A model generated the notes under the pieces. The model did no database searches. It had not been told where the DNA came from and saw only the letters and a program-made list of their open reading frames with translations. This document shows, one piece after another, positions 59,261-64,000 of a stretch of DNA of 64,000 nt; the first letter of the stretch is position 1, and each line of letters begins with the position of its first letter. Location of the stretch: the NCBI GenBank assembly GCA_963966185.1, contig CAWZYM010000310.1:62001-126000 (forward strand), read 5' to 3'. Source of the stretch: Rhabditoides inermis. Its lineage: Eukaryota; Nematoda; Chromadorea; Rhabditida; Rhabditidae. The translations under genes were made by a program, and so were the position numbers.

Positions 59261-59756
59261 TTCCGCCGCCGAGACAAGCATAACCAACAACACGTACGCA
59301 TCCACGGGCTCACCGAAATCCGTGTTGTTGGAACTCGCATTAGACATTGATTACTGTGTTTTACTAATCTTACCGTAATTTACGTAATCGTTATTGTGTG
59401 CGACTTGATTCGAGATAAATATTCTGATTCTGATTCTGTGTCGACCTATGAATAGGTTAGTGTTTCCGTAAGTATTGCCCCCCCCCGTATGCCAGCTGAC
59501 CCGTGAGAACGAATAGCAGGTTGACAAATAAACAATTGAACAATTGGACAATTGGACATTTGGAAAATTGGACATTTGGAGAATCGGACAATTGGCAAAC
59601 TCGAACTGCGAAGACAAACTCACTGCGAAGAGCTGAGGAGAATTCCCACCTCCCTTTCTTCCTCCCCCTCCTCTCTCTCTCTCTCTCTCTCTCCCTATCT
59701 TCGAATTACTTTCCATCTCCCTATTTCACTTAAAGTCGTTTCTGCAAAAAAAGAAA

Positions 59757-59874
59757 GCTTACGTTACCCGGGATTCCCAAGCCGTCTCCGATCCAAGTAC
59801 TAACCGGGCGCATCGTTGCTTGACTTGCCAGATCGGACGGGATGGCGTATATTCAACGAGCTATGAACGTAAGC
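59757..59874 (-). rRNA. 5S rRNA copy 63
   Basis: Full length; its spacer carries the 20-bp hairpin-loop deletion (60001), as after copy 49. Confidence 0.97.
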
Positions 59875-60354
59875 GGGAGAGTGAATACTTTCTTAGGTGA
59901 TCGATCTGTGGAGTACCCACGAAACCACCTGGTACCGCAATATAAAGCGATGTGTCGAGCCCGGATCTTCCGCCGCCGAGACAAGCATAACCAACAACAC
60001 GGAAATCCGTGTTGTTGGAACTCGCATTAGACATTGATTACTGTGTTTTACTAATCTTACCGTAATTTACGTAATCGTTATTGTGTGCGACTTGATTCGA
60101 GATAAATATTCTGATTCTGATTCTGTGTCGACCTATGAATAGGTTAGTGTTTCCGTAAGTATTGCCCCCCCCCGTATGCCAGCTGACCCGTGAGAACGAA
60201 TAGCAGGTTGACAAATAAACAATTGAACAATTGGACAATTGGACATTTGGAAAATTGGACATTTGGAGAATCGGACAATTGGCAAACTCGAACTGCGAAG
60301 ACAAACTCACTGCGAAGAGCTGAGGAGAATTCCCACCTCCCTTTCTTCCTCCCC

Positions 60355-60391
<37 letters not shown>

Positions 60392-60451
60392 ATCTTCGAA
60401 TTACTTTCCATCTCCCTATTTCACTTAAAGTCGTTTCTGCAAAAAAAGAAA

Positions 60452-60569
60452 GCTTACGTTACCCGGGATTCCCAAGCCGTCTCCGATCCAAGTACTAACC
60501 GGGCGCATCGTTGCTTGACTTGCCAGATCGGACGGGATGGCGTATATTCAACGAGCTATGAACGTAAGC
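60452..60569 (-). rRNA. 5S rRNA copy 64 (followed by 90-bp duplication)
   Basis: Full length; 60503-60592 is repeated at 60593-60682. Confidence 0.97.
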
Positions 60570-60592
60570 GGGAGAGTGAATACTTTCTTAGG

Positions 60593-60659
60593 GCGCATCG
60601 TTGCTTGACTTGCCAGATCGGACGGGATGGCGTATATTCAACGAGCTATGAACGTAAGC
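60593..60659 (-). pseudogene. 5S rRNA fragment (5' 67 nt)
   Basis: Third instance of the same fragment; no C box. Confidence 0.9.
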
Positions 60660-61245
60660 GGGAGAGTGAATACTTTCTTAGGTGATCGATCTGTGGAGTA
60701 CCCACGAAACCACCTGGTACCGCAATATAAAGCGATGTGTCGAGCCCGGATCTTCCGCCGCCGAGACAAGCATAACCAACAACACGTACGCATCCACGGG
60801 CTCACCGAAATCCGTGTTGTTGGAACTCGCATTAGACATTGATTACTGTGTTTTACTAATCTTACCGTAATTTACGTAATCGTTATTGTGTGCGACTTGA
60901 TTCGAGATAAATATTCTGATTCTGATTCTGTGTCGACCTATGAATAGGTTAGTGTTTCCGTAAGTATTGCCCCCCCCGTATGCCAGCTGACCCGTGAGAA
61001 CGAATAGCAGGTTGACAAATAAACAATTGAACAATTGGACAATTGGACATTTGGAAAATTGGACATTTGGAGAATCGGACAATTGGCAAACTCGAACTGC
61101 GAAGACAAACTCACTGCGAAGAGCTGAGGAGAATTCCCACCTCCCTTTCTTCCTCCCCCTCCTCTCTCTCTCTCTCTCTCTCCCTATCTTCGAATTACTT
61201 TCCATCTCCCTATTTCACTTAAAGTCGTTTCTGCAAAAAAAGAAA

Positions 61246-61363
61246 GCTTACGTTACCCGGGATTCCCAAGCCGTCTCCGATCCAAGTACTAACCGGGCGC
61301 ATCGTTGCTTGACTTGCCAGATCGGACGGGATGGCGTATATTCAACGAGCTATGAACGTAAGC
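61246..61363 (-). rRNA. 5S rRNA copy 65
   Basis: Full length; next spacer has C8. Confidence 0.97.
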
Positions 61364-61870
61364 GGGAGAGTGAATACTTTCTTAGGTGATCGATCTGTGG
61401 AGTACCCACGAAACCACCTGGTACCGCAATATAAAGCGATGTGTCGAGCCCGGATCTTCCGCCGCCGAGACAAGCATAACCAACAACACGTACGCATCCA
61501 CGGGCTCACCGAAATCCGTGTTGTTGGAACTCGCATTAGACATTGATTACTGTGTTTTACTAATCTTACCGTAATTTACGTAATCGTTATTGTGTGCGAC
61601 TTGATTCGAGATAAATATTCTGATTCTGATTCTGTGTCGACCTATGAATAGGTTAGTGTTTCCGTAAGTATTGCCCCCCCCGTATGCCAGCTGACCCGTG
61701 AGAACGAATAGCAGGTTGACAAATAAACAATTGAACAATTGGACAATTGGACATTTGGAAAATTGGACATTTGGAGAATCGGACAATTGGCAAACTCGAA
61801 CTGCGAAGACAAACTCACTGCGAAGAGCTGAGGAGAATTCCCACCTCCCTTTCTTCCTCCCCCTCCTCTC

Positions 61871-61899
61871 CGTATATTCAACGAGCTATGAACGTAAGC
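61871..61899 (-). pseudogene. 5S rRNA fragment (5' 29 nt)
   Basis: A deletion joins the pyrimidine tract (CCTCCTCTC) to CGTATATTCAACG, removing the TC run and the 3' three quarters of the gene. Confidence 0.9.
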
Positions 61900-62491
61900 G
61901 GGAGAGTGAATACTTTCTTAGGTGATTGATCTGTGGAGTACCCACGAAACCACCTGGTACCGCAATATAAAGCGATGTGTCGAGCCCGGATCTTCCGCCG
62001 CCGAGACAAGCATAACCAACAACACGTACGCATCCACGGGCTCACCGAAATCCGTGTTGTTGGAACTCGCATTAGACATTGATTACTGTGTTTTACTAAT
62101 CTTACCGTAATTTACGTAATCGTTATTGTGTGCGACTTGATTCGAGATAAATATTCTGATTCTGATTCTGTGTCGACCTATGAATAGGTTAGTGTTTCCG
62201 TAAGTATTGCCCCCCCCCCGTATGCCAGCTGACCCGTGAGAACGAATAGCAGGTTGACAAATAAACAATTGAACAATTGGACAATTGGACATTTGGAAAA
62301 TTGGACATTTGGAGAATCGGACAATTGGCAAACTCGAACTGCGAAGACAAACTCACTGCGAAGAGCTGAGGAGAATTCCCACCTCCCTTTCTTCCTCCCC
62401 CTCCTCTCTCTCTCTCTCTCTCTCTCTCCCTATCTTCGAATTACTTTCCATCTCCCTATTTCACTTAAAGTCGTTTCTGCAAAAAAAGAAA

Positions 62492-62609
62492 GCTTACGTT
62501 ACCCGGGATTCCCAAGCCGTCTCCGATCCAAGTACTAACCGGGCGCATCGTTGCTTGACTTGCCAGATCGGACGGGATGGCGTATATTCAACGAGCTATG
62601 AACGTAAGC
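62492..62609 (-). rRNA. 5S rRNA copy 66
   Basis: Full length, 710 bp to the next copy. Confidence 0.97.
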
Positions 62610-63201
62610 GGGAGAGTGAATACTTTCTTAGGTGATCGATCTGTGGAGTACCCACGAAACCACCTGGTACCGCAATATAAAGCGATGTGTCGAGCCCGGA
62701 TCTTCCGCCGCCGAGACAAGCATAACCAACAACACGTACGCATCCACGGGCTCACCGAAATCCGTGTTGTTGGAACTCGCATTAGACATTGATTACTGTG
62801 TTTTACTAATCTTACCGTAATTTACGTAATCGTTATTGTGTGCGACTTGATTCGAGATAAATATTCTGATTCTGATTCTGTGTCGACCTATGAATAGGTT
62901 AGTGTTTCCGTAAGTATTGCCCCCCCCCCGTATGCCAGCTGACCCGTGAGAACGAATAGCAGGTTGACAAATAAACAATTGAACAATTGGACAATTGGAC
63001 ATTTGGAAAATTGGACATTTGGAGAATCGGACAATTGGCAAACTCGAACTGCGAAGACAAACTCACTGCGAAGAGCTGAGGAGAATTCCCACCTCCCTTT
63101 CTTCCTCCCCCTCCTCTCTCTCTCTCTCTCTCTCTCTCCCTATCTTCGAATTACTTTCCATCTCCCTATTTCACTTAAAGTCGTTTCTGCAAAAAAAGAA
63201 A

Positions 63202-63319
63202 GCTTACGTTACCCGGGATTCCCAAGCCGTCTCCGATCCAAGTACTAACCGGGCGCATCGTTGCTTGACTTGCCAGATCGGACGGGATGGCGTATATTCA
63301 ACGAGCTATGAACGTAAGC
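63202..63319 (-). rRNA. 5S rRNA copy 67
   Basis: Full length, 708 bp to the next copy. Confidence 0.97.
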
Positions 63320-63909
63320 GGGAGAGTGAATACTTTCTTAGGTGATCGATCTGTGGAGTACCCACGAAACCACCTGGTACCGCAATATAAAGCGATGTGT
63401 CGAGCCCGGATCTTCCGCCGCCGAGACAAGCATAACCAACAACACGTACGCATCCACGGGCTCACCGAAATCCGTGTTGTTGGAACTCGCATTAGACATT
63501 GATTACTGTGTTTTACTAATCTTACCGTAATTTACGTAATCGTTATTGTGTGCGACTTGATTCGAGATAAATATTCTGATTCTGATTCTGTGTCGACCTA
63601 TGAATAGGTTAGTGTTTCCGTAAGTATTGCCCCCCCCCCGTATGCCAGCTGACCCGTGAGAACGAATAGCAGGTTGACAAATAAACAATTGAACAATTGG
63701 ACAATTGGACATTTGGAAAATTGGACATTTGGAGAATCGGACAATTGGCAAACTCGAACTGCGAAGACAAACTCACTGCGAAGAGCTGAGGAGAATTCCC
63801 ACCTCCCTTTCTTCCTCCCCCTCCTCTCTCTCTCTCTCTCTCTCTCCCTATCTTCGAATTACTTTCCATCTCCCTATTTCACTTAAAGTCGTTTCTGCAA
63901 AAAAAGAAA

Positions 63910-64000
63910 GCTTACGTTACCCGGGATTCCCAAGCCGTCTCCGATCCAAGTACTAACCGGGCGCATCGTTGCTTGACTTGCCAGATCGGACGGGATGGCG
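63910..64000 (-). rRNA. 5S rRNA copy 68, cut by window end
   Basis: First 91 plus-strand bases of a further copy (RNA positions 28 to 118); normal as far as it goes. Confidence 0.93.

Larger units (their letters stand above)
59258..64000. repeat. 5S rDNA tandem array, right segment (runs off window)
   Basis: Five full gene copies plus fragments; starts within the spacer and continues beyond the window end. Confidence 0.96.

Overview
This is eukaryotic, almost gene-free repetitive DNA whose core is a tandem array of 5S ribosomal RNA genes on the minus strand. The 118-nt gene has a terminal helix closed by GCTTACGTT and AACGTAAGC, the usual internal promoter boxes and a downstream T-run terminator. 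Details such as CCGTCCGATCTGGCAAG and TTGGATCGGAGACGG match what I remember of nematode 5S RNA, so a nematode (or close relative) is the best guess; no species can be named. Sixty-seven full-length gene copies are visible, plus truncated pieces. The standard unit is 709 bp: gene, hairpin-bearing spacer, a C-run, a minisatellite of eight 8-bp units, and a 50-bp pyrimidine tract containing (TC)12.

Layout. 1-1112: the 3' end of a non-LTR retrotransposon (reverse transcriptase C-terminus, 3' UTR, AATAAA). 1113-1718: unassigned. 1719-28513: 5S array, nearly identical units to about 22 kb and more variable after that. 28514-31390: 5S units carrying two 280-bp inserts of a 64-bp satellite. 31391-37130: large block of the 64-bp satellite (about 90 units). 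37131-38884: rearranged and normal 5S units. 38885-41101: a probable non-autonomous Helitron inserted just beyond the 3' end of a 5S gene. 41102-41251: that isolated 5S gene. 41252-41736: a second Helitron-like 3' end in opposite orientation. 41737-55125: 5S array. 55126-59196: second large 64-bp satellite block (about 64 units). 59197-64000: 5S array, running off the window.

The only protein-coding sequence I support is the retrotransposon fragment. The many short open frames in the repeats are shared by both strands and several frames at once and are not treated as genes. The main biological interest is how the locus is built and evolves: a 5S array with local homogenisation and recurrent rearrangement junctions, colonised by Helitrons and by a satellite that carries a TTCTAGAA (heat-shock-element-like) core in most units. 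Part of the extreme uniformity and the repeated junctions could be an assembly effect; read-level checks are named in the findings.
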